Of a DNA stretch of 7,932 nt, positions 1-7,052 are shown piece after piece. Positions within the stretch are counted from its first letter, which is position 1. Each line of letters begins with the position of its first letter. The stretch lies in contig JAHZHS010000094.1 of the NCBI GenBank assembly GCA_019420135.1, forward strand, positions 1 through 7,932, written 5' to 3'. Both the position numbers and the translations under genes were made by a program. The DNA comes from Oscillospiraceae bacterium. GTDB lineage: Bacteria > Bacillota > Clostridia > Oscillospirales > Ruminococcaceae. The notes under the pieces were generated by a model. The model was not told the DNA's origin. It ran no database searches and was given only the letters and a program-made list of their open reading frames with translations.

Positions 1-1466
1 TCGTAGCACTCGTACGAGGCCAGGGACTCAACGGTTGCTTCCAGTGTCACTTCATGGCTTTCGCCGGGCTCCAACAGATCGGTCTTGGCAAAATCGATCA
101 GGTTGACAGAGGCTTTCTCGATCTGGCCCTTGTAGTAAGGCGGGTTGGAATACAGCTGCACCACGTCCTTGCCGGCCACATCGCCGGTATTGGTGACTTT
201 CACGGTGACGCTGACTGTGCCGTCCTTGCTCAGAGCGCCGGAGGTGCTGTTCGTGACTTCCCAGTCAAAGGTGGTGTAGCTCAGGCCGTAGCCGAAGGGA
301 TACTGCACCACGCCGTCGTAACCAGTGCCGAACTCGTTGGATACATTGGCCCAGTACCCCTCGGTATCCGCAGTCTCATACCACTTGTAGCCAACATAGA
401 TGCCTTCCACATAGTCCACGTAGGCAACACCGGGGTACAGGGGCTTGCCGGTGTCGTTGCCGTTGGTGGTCACGCCGTCTGCCGGATAGAGGCCGTCGGC
501 GTTGGTGTAGTAACCGATGCCTGCCATACCGGCATTGGCGTAGGAAGCGCCGGTAGAGAAATCATAGGCGTAGGTATCGGTCAGATGGCCGGAGGGGTTG
601 ACATCGCCATACAGGATATCCACCACAGAACGGGCGCCCAGGGCACCTGTGCCGCCCACCAGCAGGCAGGCATCCAGACCGGGGATGGTCTCCAGGAAGG
701 AGAGGTTCATGGTGTTGGTGCTGTTGATCAGGACGATGACGTTTTCGTAGTTCTCACCTACGTACTGAAGCAGCAGCTCCTCCTCGGTGGAGATCTCCAG
801 GTAGGTGCGGCTGTCATCCTCTACCAGGTCGCCGCCCTTCACATTCTGCTTGTACTGTTCCCGCGGGGTATCGTTGCTCTCGCCCGTCTGACGGCCGAGC
901 ACCACAATAGCGGTGTCGGAATAGGCCTTGGCGTTGTCCAGCAGGGTCTGAGAGTAGCAGCTGGTGTCGCTGATGGAGGGCTCATACAGGCTGCTGAACT
1001 CCTCAGGGAAGGTGCTCAGTGCGCCGCCGCTGGGCCCGGTGAAGGGACGGTTGTCCAGGAAATCGGTATACATATCGATGAGTTCCTGGTTGTACTCCAC
1101 GCCGGCCTCCTTGAAAGCGCCCAGGAGGTCCACCTCCAGGGTGGCGCACTGGCCGGAGCCGGAGCCTCCGGTGATCCACTGGGTGGCGGACCAGCCAAAG
1201 ACGTTCACCTTGTTGACGTCCTTGCTCAGGGGCAGGACACTGCCTTCATTGCGCAGCAGGACAGTTCCTTCTGCCTGGATCTGCTCTGCCAGGGCATTGC
1301 CGGCCTGCAAAAGCTCATCGCTGAGTTCCGCACGGCTGCCCATGAACTGGTCCAGCGTGCTGCGGAAAGCAGCGCAGGCAATGTTGACGCCCAGCCCCAG
1401 AACCAGCAGGATGCAGATTACTGCCAGATTCAGCTTGCCGGGTTTCTTGACGGATTTGCTGTTCAT
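1..1466 (-). CDS. Membrane-anchored circularly permuted GH3 glycoside hydrolase (beta-glucosidase-like), 3' end cut by window edge
   Basis: Reading from the ATG at 1464-1466, 488 codons stay open to the left edge, so the C-terminal part is missing. Residues 1-11 are basic (MNSKSVKKPGK) and are followed by a hydrophobic segment at about 13-33, giving a signal anchor or uncleaved signal. The alpha/beta/alpha GH3 C-domain comes first: GGSGSGQ at 100-106, a likely acid/base E196 in GRQTGESND, and DILYGDVNPSGHLTDT at about 283-298. Next are EGIYVGY (354-360), the hallmark PFGYGLSYTTF (390-400) and a fibronectin-III-like domain from about 401. In classical GH3 enzymes this half follows the TIM barrel; here it leads, so the nucleophile-bearing barrel should lie off-window. 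The start is supported by AAGGAGG at 1474-1480, 7 nt away. It probably hydrolyses beta-linked glycosides outside the membrane; the exact substrate cannot be read. It is the second GH3 gene of the locus, downstream of a kinase gene and separated from it by a terminator. Confidence 0.9.
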   Translation of the reverse strand, partial: MNSKSVKKPGKLNLAVICILLVLGLGVNIACAAFRSTLDQFMGSRAELSDELLQAGNALAEQIQAEGTVLLRNEGSVLPLSKDVNKVNVFGWSATQWITGGSGSGQCATLEVDLLGAFKEAGVEYNQELIDMYTDFLDNRPFTGPSGGALSTFPEEFSSLYEPSISDTSCYSQTLLDNAKAYSDTAIVVLGRQTGESNDTPREQYKQNVKGGDLVEDDSRTYLEISTEEELLLQYVGENYENVIVLINSTNTMNLSFLETIPGLDACLLVGGTGALGARSVVDILYGDVNPSGHLTDTYAYDFSTGASYANAGMAGIGYYTNADGLYPADGVTTNGNDTGKPLYPGVAYVDYVEGIYVGYKWYETADTEGYWANVSNEFGTGYDGVVQYPFGYGLSYTTFDWEVTNSTSGALSKDGTVSVTVKVTNTGDVAGKDVVQLYSNPPYYKGQIEKASVNLIDFAKTDLLEPGESHEVTLEATVESLASYECY

Positions 1467-1624
1467 CTATTTTCCTCCTTCATTTTTGCCGCTCCCCTGC
1501 GCCAATTCAGTGGGCGCGGCGTTCTGAATACCAGTATATTTTCTTTTTCCGGCCGTCTGGTGGAAATTTCGTAACTGGTCATTTTTCTTCCGTGCTTGAC
1601 AGATTCCACAATTATTTTTTACTT

Positions 1625-1653
1625 TTTATACAAACTTAATTGCATATTGTTGT
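1625..1653 (-). promoter_or_regulatory. Possible promoter for the partial GH3 gene
   Basis: On the minus strand TATAAA (1625-1630) is preceded directly by TG and, 17 bp upstream, by a poor -35 (ACAACA, 1648-1653). The region between the upstream terminator and the gene is AT-rich here. If used, it gives a leader of about 150 nt. A second -10-like hexamer, TATACT at 1533-1538, also lacks a good -35, so the true start of transcription is uncertain and may depend on an activator. Confidence 0.3.
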
Positions 1654-1666
1654 ACATTTCCACAGT

Positions 1667-1700
1667 AAAAAATCACCCTGGCAGGATGGTCCTGCCAGGG
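1667..1700 (-). terminator. Rho-independent terminator of the regulator-kinase operon
   Basis: A perfect 11-bp inverted repeat (CCCTGGCAGGA / TCCTGCCAGGG, arms 1676-1686 and 1690-1700) with a 3-nt loop is followed on the minus strand, after three bases, by six T residues (1667-1672). It starts 28 bp after the kinase stop codon. There is no T-run on the other side, so it works in the minus direction only. It should separate kinase transcription from the downstream GH3 gene. Confidence 0.9.
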
Positions 1701-1728
1701 CAGTTCGTACAGAATGTTTGATTTTCTC

Positions 1729-3051
1729 TCAGTCCGGCAGCGGTAGCAGAATGCCGAGGGTAAACAGGTTGTCCTCAGCGGAAATATCCATCGACCCGCC
1801 ATACCGCAGGGCAATCTGGCGGATGCTTTCCAGGCCGAAGCCATGATTGCGGGCATCCCATTTGGTGGACACAATGCGCTCCTTGTCTTTGCGCAGATCA
1901 TGGGCAAAGTAATTTTCGATCTGGATGAACACGGCCCCCGACCGCTTTTGTACAGTCACCGAGATGGTGCGGGCGTCCGGATCGGCAACCTGCTCGCTGG
2001 CCTCAATGGCATTGTCCAAAGCATTGCCGAACAGCGTGTACAAATCCACCGGACTGATAAATTCCAGAAGTTTTCCGTCGGCCATCCAGGTACACTCAAT
2101 CTGATGTTTCTCACACAACAGGCTTTTCTCGGTCAGCACGGTATCCAGAACCCGGTTGCCCGTTTTGACAGAGCAATCGTATATCATGGCGGACCGTTCC
2201 AGTTCCTGCAGGCTTTCCTCCCGCTCCTCCGGGTTGGAAACCAGGCGCAGCGCCGCCACCTGATGCTTGAGGTCATGACATTTTCGATTGATGATGTCGA
2301 TGGTCTCCTGGGAGAGATGATACTGATCCTCCATCTGGATGCGCAGCCGTCGTTCAGCCTCCGCTGCCGCCGCCAGATTCAGTTCCCGCCGCTGCTCCAT
2401 CTGCAGCCACAGCAAAAACTGGCAGCTGCACAGGTCATAGGCCAGACTCAAGGGATAGGCAAAGTTTTCCCGCAGCCCCGGCAGGTAGCGGAAGGGATAA
2501 TTCAGCACCAGTCCCATAATGAGCATCAGGCTCAGCACAATGACGGCTTTCCGCCATGTGACCAGATACCGGCCGTTATGTACCAGCTTTCTGGCCGGAA
2601 ACAGCCAGCTCAGCGCCATGGTTGCCGCCAGCAGAATCCAGTTCAGGCTCATATTGAATGGGCCTGTTCCGTAATTACCAAAAATCACAGAAAGGCAGAA
2701 CTCGGTGTGCTGTACGGCATAGACGCAGGCCATCCCGAACAGCCGGTCCTGCCGGTTGAGTTTGGTACAGACCGCAAAAATCAGCAGCGAGGCGCAAAGG
2801 GGCAGGACAAAGTAGAGAACCTGAAACAGGGCATTGATCCAGAATTGCGAAAAGAGATTTCCCGCCTCCTGCCAGTCGTACAGCGCATTCAATACGCCTC
2901 CCAGCAAAAAGCAGGCCGCTTCCGAAATCACCAGGCGGACTTTCCAATTGGGCCGGTGTTCCAGCGGCAGCACAAATACCGCCGTGCACAGCGCCATGCC
3001 CTGCATGAAATCCGCCTGAAATACCTGTAACAAAAAAGCAGCCGGTGTCAT
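1729..3051 (-). CDS. AgrC-like (GHKL, HPK10-type) sensor histidine kinase
   Basis: 440 residues. The N-terminal half (about 1-215) is a polytopic membrane domain with six or seven hydrophobic segments, roughly 5-30, 37-58, 71-95, 104-125, 134-151, 168-190 and 198-216. A helical linker (217-250) leads to the phosphoacceptor motif CHDLKHQ with H259 as the likely phosphorylated histidine. The GHKL ATPase follows: N-box FGNALDNAIEAS (341-352) and G-box HGFGLES (403-409). It lacks a classical DxGxG box, as is usual for AgrC-type kinases. The ATG overlaps the regulator stop as ATGA (3048-3051), and GAGGGG at 3060-3065 serves as ribosome binding site, so translation is probably coupled. By family it should autophosphorylate and pass phosphate to the LytTR regulator encoded just upstream. 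The large membrane domain suggests sensing of a ligand at or in the membrane; no AgrD/AgrB-like signal gene is nearby, so the ligand is unknown. Confidence 0.93.
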   Translation of the reverse strand: MTPAAFLLQVFQADFMQGMALCTAVFVLPLEHRPNWKVRLVISEAACFLLGGVLNALYDWQEAGNLFSQFWINALFQVLYFVLPLCASLLIFAVCTKLNRQDRLFGMACVYAVQHTEFCLSVIFGNYGTGPFNMSLNWILLAATMALSWLFPARKLVHNGRYLVTWRKAVIVLSLMLIMGLVLNYPFRYLPGLRENFAYPLSLAYDLCSCQFLLWLQMEQRRELNLAAAAEAERRLRIQMEDQYHLSQETIDIINRKCHDLKHQVAALRLVSNPEEREESLQELERSAMIYDCSVKTGNRVLDTVLTEKSLLCEKHQIECTWMADGKLLEFISPVDLYTLFGNALDNAIEASEQVADPDARTISVTVQKRSGAVFIQIENYFAHDLRKDKERIVSTKWDARNHGFGLESIRQIALRYGGSMDISAEDNLFTLGILLPLPD

Positions 3052-3761
3052 ACGCTTTTCCCCTCGGCATAGGACAGCAGGGCGTCGATCACCGCACGGC
3101 GCCGGTTCCGGCTGACCGGCAGCTCTCTCTGCGCCACTTCCAGTGTATTTCCATGAACGCGGTCGATGTAACGGATATTGACCAGGTAGCAGTTATGACA
3201 CCGGACAAACCCCTGGGGAATCAGGGACTTTTCCAGGCTGGACAAGGTGGAGCCGCCGGTGGTGATGACCCCCTCCACCGTGTGATACTGCAGATTGTGG
3301 TCAAAGATTTCAATATAGTAGATGCGGCTCAGGGGAACCCGCACCATGTTACCGTCGGTTTTCAGGATCAGGGCTTCATTTTCCCGGGTGCGCAGCAGGC
3401 GGAGAACCCGCTTCAGCCGCATGGCCAGGGCCGGGTATTTCACCGGCTTGAGCAGATAATCCAGTGCCCCCACGTCATAGCCGTGGATGGCATACTGGGC
3501 AAGATTGGTAATGAAGATGAGGCAGACATCCGGGTCGGTTTCCCGGATGCTTTTTGCGGTCTCAAAGCCGTTCATCACCGGCATGTCCACATCCAGAAGC
3601 AGCAGATCCCATTCCGGACGGTAGTCCCCGGCAAGCTTTGCACCATCAGAGAACAGTGTAATCTGTGTTTCCACCTTGTTTTCCGCTCCGAACTGCTCCA
3701 ACTGTTCCTGCAGCTGACGGGCCGCCTGCAGATCGTCTTCCACGATTGCAATCCGAATCAT
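3048..3761 (-). CDS. LytTR-family (AgrA-like) response regulator
   Basis: 237 residues, normal for the family. The receiver domain (1-120) has the acidic pocket E8/D9, the phosphoacceptor D57 in LDVDMP, T85 and K105 in LLKPV. The C-terminal part (about 132-234) is a LytTR DNA-binding domain: RIYYIEIFDHNLQYHT at 146-161, RCHNCYLVN at 187-195 and RELPVSRNRRRAV at 212-224. This class binds 9-bp direct repeats next to promoters and usually activates transcription. The ATG is preceded by GGGAG at a 9-nt spacing and by a consensus promoter whose -10 is 47 bp upstream. It forms a two-gene operon with the kinase. Targets are not shown directly; the neighbouring GH3 genes are the obvious candidates. 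Its closest relative in the window is the regulator at 7166-7882, with the same domain lengths and active-site numbering. Confidence 0.95.
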   Translation of the reverse strand: MIRIAIVEDDLQAARQLQEQLEQFGAENKVETQITLFSDGAKLAGDYRPEWDLLLLDVDMPVMNGFETAKSIRETDPDVCLIFITNLAQYAIHGYDVGALDYLLKPVKYPALAMRLKRVLRLLRTRENEALILKTDGNMVRVPLSRIYYIEIFDHNLQYHTVEGVITTGGSTLSSLEKSLIPQGFVRCHNCYLVNIRYIDRVHGNTLEVAQRELPVSRNRRRAVIDALLSYAEGKSV

Positions 3762-3808
3762 CCCGCAATGCTCCCTTCTCCGTGCTCAGCGACCATTTTT
3801 CCAAAGAC

Positions 3809-3837
3809 ATTATACTAGAATGGAAGAAAACCCGCAA
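3809..3837 (-). promoter_or_regulatory. Sigma-A promoter of the regulator-kinase operon
   Basis: Minus strand: -35 TTGCGG (3832-3837), 17-bp spacer, and a perfect -10 TATAAT (3809-3814). Transcription should begin near 3802, giving a leader of about 40 nt before the regulator ATG. It lies downstream of the preceding GH3 gene and its hairpin, so the regulator has its own promoter. The near-consensus -10 suggests appreciable basal expression. Confidence 0.8.
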
Positions 3838-3842
3838 CAAAG

Positions 3843-3856
3843 CCGGTGTACACAGG
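3843..3856 (-). promoter_or_regulatory. Palindrome next to the regulator promoter (candidate operator)
   Basis: CCGGTGTACACAGG contains a perfect 8-bp palindrome, GTGTACAC, flanked by CC and GG. It sits 5 bp upstream of the -35 box. Its position would suit a dimeric regulator, but one short palindrome can occur by chance and the binding protein is unknown. It does not resemble a LytTR direct repeat. Confidence 0.3.
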
Positions 3857-3909
3857 TTCGCCCGGTCCACCGTTTTCAGATGCTGACCGGCGTCCTCCTA
3901 CAGATAACA

Positions 3910-3939
3910 GAAAGGACCGGCCTTTCGGTCGGTCCTTTC
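3910..3939 (-). terminator. Hairpin after the GH3 gene, probable weak or partial terminator
   Basis: A stem of about 13 bp (GAAAGGACCGACC / GGCCGGTCCTTTC on the minus strand, one A-C mismatch) is closed by a GAAA tetraloop. It starts 47 bp after the GH3 stop at 3987. The stem ends in CUUUC and is followed by UGUUAUCUG rather than a clean U-run, so termination may be incomplete and some readthrough into the regulator-kinase genes is possible. The operon's own promoter lies just beyond it. Confidence 0.55.
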
Positions 3940-3986
3940 CGTATGATGTATGAGAAAGAGAAGATGTCTTTTGTGGATATCAACGC

Positions 3987-6950
3987 TTATTTGGCGACGG
4001 GGACTTCCTTGCGGCTTTTCACCAACATGACCACACTGCCTATGGTAAGCAGAGCCATCACACCGGTGACCACGTAGAGGGTCATCTGCCACCAGGGGGT
4101 GATGGGACGCACGGTCGCGTTGCCGATGTTCATGGCCTGGCTGTGGGTGACCGAGTAGGCGATGTTCTTGACGGCGCGCTGCACGGCGGTGACGATGGCC
4201 GGATCGTTTTCCAGGCCGTCCAGGGTGGCCATGCCCATGCTGTAACCATCCCAGATATCCTGTCCGGCCAGAACGCCCAGACGGTAGTCCATGAAGCTGG
4301 CCATGACCGAGCAGTCGGTGATGGCTGCTCCTTTCATGCCCCACTCATCCCGCAGGATGCCGGTCATCAGGCCGTGGTGAGCGCCGCTCCATACCACGCC
4401 GATGCGGTTGAAGGAGCTCATGACGCCCATGCCGCCGCCCTTGGCGACGCTGCCCTCAAAGCCTTCCAGGTACAGTTCCCGGATGGCCTGCTCGTTGGAC
4501 CAGGTGGAGATGCCGTAGCGGCCCTCCTCCTGATCGTTCAGGGCAAAGTGCTTGGTAAAGACGTAGACGCCGCGGTCCTGAATGGCTGCGACCTCCACAG
4601 CGGCGATCTGGCCGGAGAGCCAGCCGTCCTCGGAGTAATACTCAAAGTTACGGCCGCAGTAGGGCGTACGATGGATGTTTGCGCCAGGGCCGTAGATGCC
4701 CGCGTAAACCGTGCCGGTGTCGGAAGGCGCATGGAGGAAGTCCTCACCGATGCACTTGCCGATGTTCTCGATGATCTCCAGGTTGAAGGTGGCGGCCATC
4801 ACGTCCTCGGAGGTGTAGGCCATGGCGCTGGAACCGCCCATCAGGCTCTTGGTGAAGCCCTGGGGGCCGTTTTCATCCAGCGTGCCGGGCAGACCGATGG
4901 AGGGAACCGGCTGGGTCAGATGGAAACCGTTATAGATGACGTTGGTCATCTCACTGTAAGGAATCTGCTGGATCAGGTCGGACCATGCGGGGTCGTCCAC
5001 ATCGGCCTCTGCGAAATCGTTGGCGGTCAGCTCCCCGGACACGCCCATTTCCGGCATGGTGGCGTCGGGATAGTACATTTCCTTGTATCGCTCCACCAGG
5101 GCCGCCCGGTCTGCCTCGTCGTGGGACAGGCCGTCCGCCCACATCTGCTCGGTGATGCGCAGGGAAACAGGGCTCTGGGGGAAAGTCCCCTGCCAGTCGC
5201 TGCGGGTCAGGTAGGTGATCTGCTGATCCTCGGCGCCCTCATACTTGTTCAGGTCGGCGTTGTCAAAGAGGTTGGTGATGGCATTGCCGGTGACAGAGGA
5301 CACCGCGTAGGTGGTCTTGTCGAAGGCGGGGTTATTCCACTTGGCGGCCAGAGAGGCATCGCCCGTGCCGTCCATGCGGGAGCCATCGGCGCCCTTTGCG
5401 GCCAGAATGTTGTTGACGGCATTGTGTGCGTCCGTGCCAACGGTGAAGTAGTAATCGCCGTCCTCCAGAATGTAGGTCTTGGCGTTGTTGGCGTCGTAGG
5501 AGGTCAGGTCCTCCTTGTTCACGGTGACGGTGAAGTGCTCGGTAGCGCCGGCAGCAATCATCTTCTTGTCAAATCCGCACAGTTCCACAGCGGCCTTTTC
5601 CACGCCGTTGTCCCTGTCATACTGGGTGTAGGGACTCTGGAAGTAGATCTGCACCGTGTGCTTACCATCCACCGCGCCGGTGTTGGTCACGTCCACGCCC
5701 ACTTCAAAGTGGTCGCCCTTGTCCTCCACCGTAAAGTTGGAGTAGGCAAAGGTGGTGTAGCTCAGGCCGTAGCCGAAGGGGAAGGCCACGTCGCCGGCAT
5801 AGTCGTACTCGCCGGCATTGCCCTGGTTGAGGACGTAATCCTCGTAGCGGGTCTCGTAATAGCGGTAGCCCACATAGATGCCTTCCTGGTAGACCACATA
5901 GTCCTCGTTGCACTTGGAAACGCCGGGGTCGGTGTTGTTCTGGGCGGTGGCTACATCGTAATCAGCGCCGTTTGAGTAGTTGAAGGCTCCGAAATTCTGC
6001 ATGGCAGGGCTGGAGTGGTTATCCTTAAGGAAAGTATCCACAATGCGGCCGGAGGGATTGACCTTGCCGGCCAGGATATCCGCCACACCGTTGATGCCGG
6101 TCATGCCCACGTCGCCGATCCACAGGACCGCGTCGATGCCATAGCTGTCCAAAAAGTCCAGCTGCAGCGCATTGGAAGAGTTGAGCAGAACCACGATCTT
6201 CTTGAAGACGCCCTGCTCCTTCAGCTGCTGTAGGTTGGAGAGCATGTCGACCTCTTCCTGGCAAAGGCGCAGGTAGTCGCCGTCGGTCATGTACGGTTCC
6301 AGCTCCGGCAGGCCGCTGGGCAGATCGGCGCCCTCGCCGCCGGAGCGGGCCAGCACCACCAGGGCCACATCGCCGTAGTCGGCCCAGGTGTTCTGCAGCT
6401 CCTGGGTGTACTCGGACCAGGGCACTTCATTGATGCGGTACTGTGCCTGATTGCCGCCGGTGGTATCGGCATTCACGCGGGCATAGCCGCAGTTTGCGTA
6501 AAAGTCCCACTGATCGGGATTGACACAGCCTTCCCCGAAGGAATTTTCCAGGGCATCTTTCAGGGTGACGGCGTCCTCGGCAGAGACCTGGCCGGAGCCG
6601 GTGCCGCCGTACATCAGGTTGTAGCTGGACTGGGAGAAGGTGGTGAACTTTGTGCCTTCTGCCAGGGGCAGAGCGTTATTGTTATTCACCAGCAGGGCTG
6701 CGCCCTCCGCCTCGATGCTCTCGCAGAGTTCTTTCTCGAAGGCGACCAGGTCCTCCTCGTTCTCGTAGTCACTGGTAAAATGGATGGTGGCTTCCGGGTC
6801 AGGGATGACTTCCTGCGTCTCGGCGTTCAGGGCAACGCTGATGACGGAGGAGAACTGGTTGGTGATGGGGATTGCCGCCACGCACACAGCCAGCACAACC
6901 GCCGTGCCCGCCGTAAGGGCAACCCAGCGTTTGCTTGCTTTCTTTTTCAT
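3987..6950 (-). CDS. Doubly membrane-anchored circularly permuted GH3 glycoside hydrolase (beta-glucosidase-like), complete
   Basis: 987 residues. Start: a basic N-terminus (MKKKASKR), a hydrophobic segment at about 9-30 and AAAGGAG at 6959-6965, 8 nt from the ATG. The GH3 C-domain comes first (about 65-330): GGTGSGQ 115-121, probable acid/base E206 in RSGGEGAD, and ADILAGKVNPSGR 290-302. Then EGIYVGYRYYET 356-367, PFGYGLSYTTF 391-401 and a fibronectin-III-like domain about 402-510. A junction (about 520-660) contains TYLTRSDWQGTFP (579-591), which I recall as typical of permuted GH3 enzymes. The TIM barrel (about 660-940) carries GRNFEYYSED 766-775, KHFALNDQE 800-808 and the nucleophile D879 in GAAITDC. 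The motif expected as DGPxG reads NGPQG (694-698). The protein ends with a second membrane segment (about 954-977) and basic KSRKEVPVAK, so both ends should be cytoplasmic and the enzyme outside. KHF-N-QE and TDC favour a beta-glucosidase-like enzyme over NagZ; the sugar specificity is unknown. Confidence 0.93.
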   Translation of the reverse strand: MKKKASKRWVALTAGTAVVLAVCVAAIPITNQFSSVISVALNAETQEVIPDPEATIHFTSDYENEEDLVAFEKELCESIEAEGAALLVNNNNALPLAEGTKFTTFSQSSYNLMYGGTGSGQVSAEDAVTLKDALENSFGEGCVNPDQWDFYANCGYARVNADTTGGNQAQYRINEVPWSEYTQELQNTWADYGDVALVVLARSGGEGADLPSGLPELEPYMTDGDYLRLCQEEVDMLSNLQQLKEQGVFKKIVVLLNSSNALQLDFLDSYGIDAVLWIGDVGMTGINGVADILAGKVNPSGRIVDTFLKDNHSSPAMQNFGAFNYSNGADYDVATAQNNTDPGVSKCNEDYVVYQEGIYVGYRYYETRYEDYVLNQGNAGEYDYAGDVAFPFGYGLSYTTFAYSNFTVEDKGDHFEVGVDVTNTGAVDGKHTVQIYFQSPYTQYDRDNGVEKAAVELCGFDKKMIAAGATEHFTVTVNKEDLTSYDANNAKTYILEDGDYYFTVGTDAHNAVNNILAAKGADGSRMDGTGDASLAAKWNNPAFDKTTYAVSSVTGNAITNLFDNADLNKYEGAEDQQITYLTRSDWQGTFPQSPVSLRITEQMWADGLSHDEADRAALVERYKEMYYPDATMPEMGVSGELTANDFAEADVDDPAWSDLIQQIPYSEMTNVIYNGFHLTQPVPSIGLPGTLDENGPQGFTKSLMGGSSAMAYTSEDVMAATFNLEIIENIGKCIGEDFLHAPSDTGTVYAGIYGPGANIHRTPYCGRNFEYYSEDGWLSGQIAAVEVAAIQDRGVYVFTKHFALNDQEEGRYGISTWSNEQAIRELYLEGFEGSVAKGGGMGVMSSFNRIGVVWSGAHHGLMTGILRDEWGMKGAAITDCSVMASFMDYRLGVLAGQDIWDGYSMGMATLDGLENDPAIVTAVQRAVKNIAYSVTHSQAMNIGNATVRPITPWWQMTLYVVTGVMALLTIGSVVMLVKSRKEVPVAK

Positions 6951-7013
6951 GTGGGATACTCCTTTCTCTTGCTGCAGGTCCCATTTTTCGGGGCCTTGTG
7001 CTCTCTTGTCCCA

Positions 7014-7043
7014 ATTATTGCGATTTTCTCAGCATTTTCACAA
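7014..7043 (-). promoter_or_regulatory. Probable promoter of the complete GH3 gene
   Basis: Minus strand: -35 TTGTGA (7038-7043), 18-bp spacer, and -10 AATAAT (7014-7019). Transcription should start near 7007, giving a leader of about 57 nt. The -35 matches consensus at four of six positions, as expected for a promoter that needs an activator, and a LytTR-like direct repeat ends 9 bp upstream of it. Confidence 0.55.
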
Positions 7044-7052
7044 CAGATTTCG

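Noticed and set aside
1359..1380. Lipobox-like Cys at residue 31 of the partial GH3 protein
   Set aside because: The residues before the Cys are N-I-A, which do not fit the usual L-[AS]-[GA]-C pattern; a signal anchor is the simpler reading.
54..1574. Long plus-strand open frame (506 codons) opposite the partial GH3 gene
   Set aside because: It is in exact antisense codon register with the GH3 frame and stays open because the GH3 gene rarely uses TTA, CTA or TCA codons. The product is a V/G/A/H-rich sequence without domains, while the minus strand has clear GH3 motifs and a good ribosome binding site.
1619..1657. 12-codon minus-strand frame (MYNNMQLSLYKK) near the operon terminator, considered as a signal peptide
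   Set aside because: It has no convincing ribosome binding site, overlaps the best -10 candidate of the GH3 gene and has no processing motif.
1843..3818. Two plus-strand open frames opposite the kinase and regulator genes
   Set aside because: Both are in antisense codon register with well-supported LytTR/GHKL genes and have no recognisable domains.
4527..4553. NagZ-type beta-N-acetylglucosaminidase identity for the complete GH3 enzyme
   Set aside because: The motif is KHFALNDQE, not the KHFPGHG type of NagZ with its catalytic His, and the protein has the C-domain and fibronectin-III domain of beta-glucosidase-like GH3 enzymes.
4143..5975. Long plus-strand open frame (610 codons) opposite the complete GH3 gene
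   Set aside because: It has the same antisense register, the same biased composition and no family motifs; the GH3 catalytic motifs are on the minus strand.
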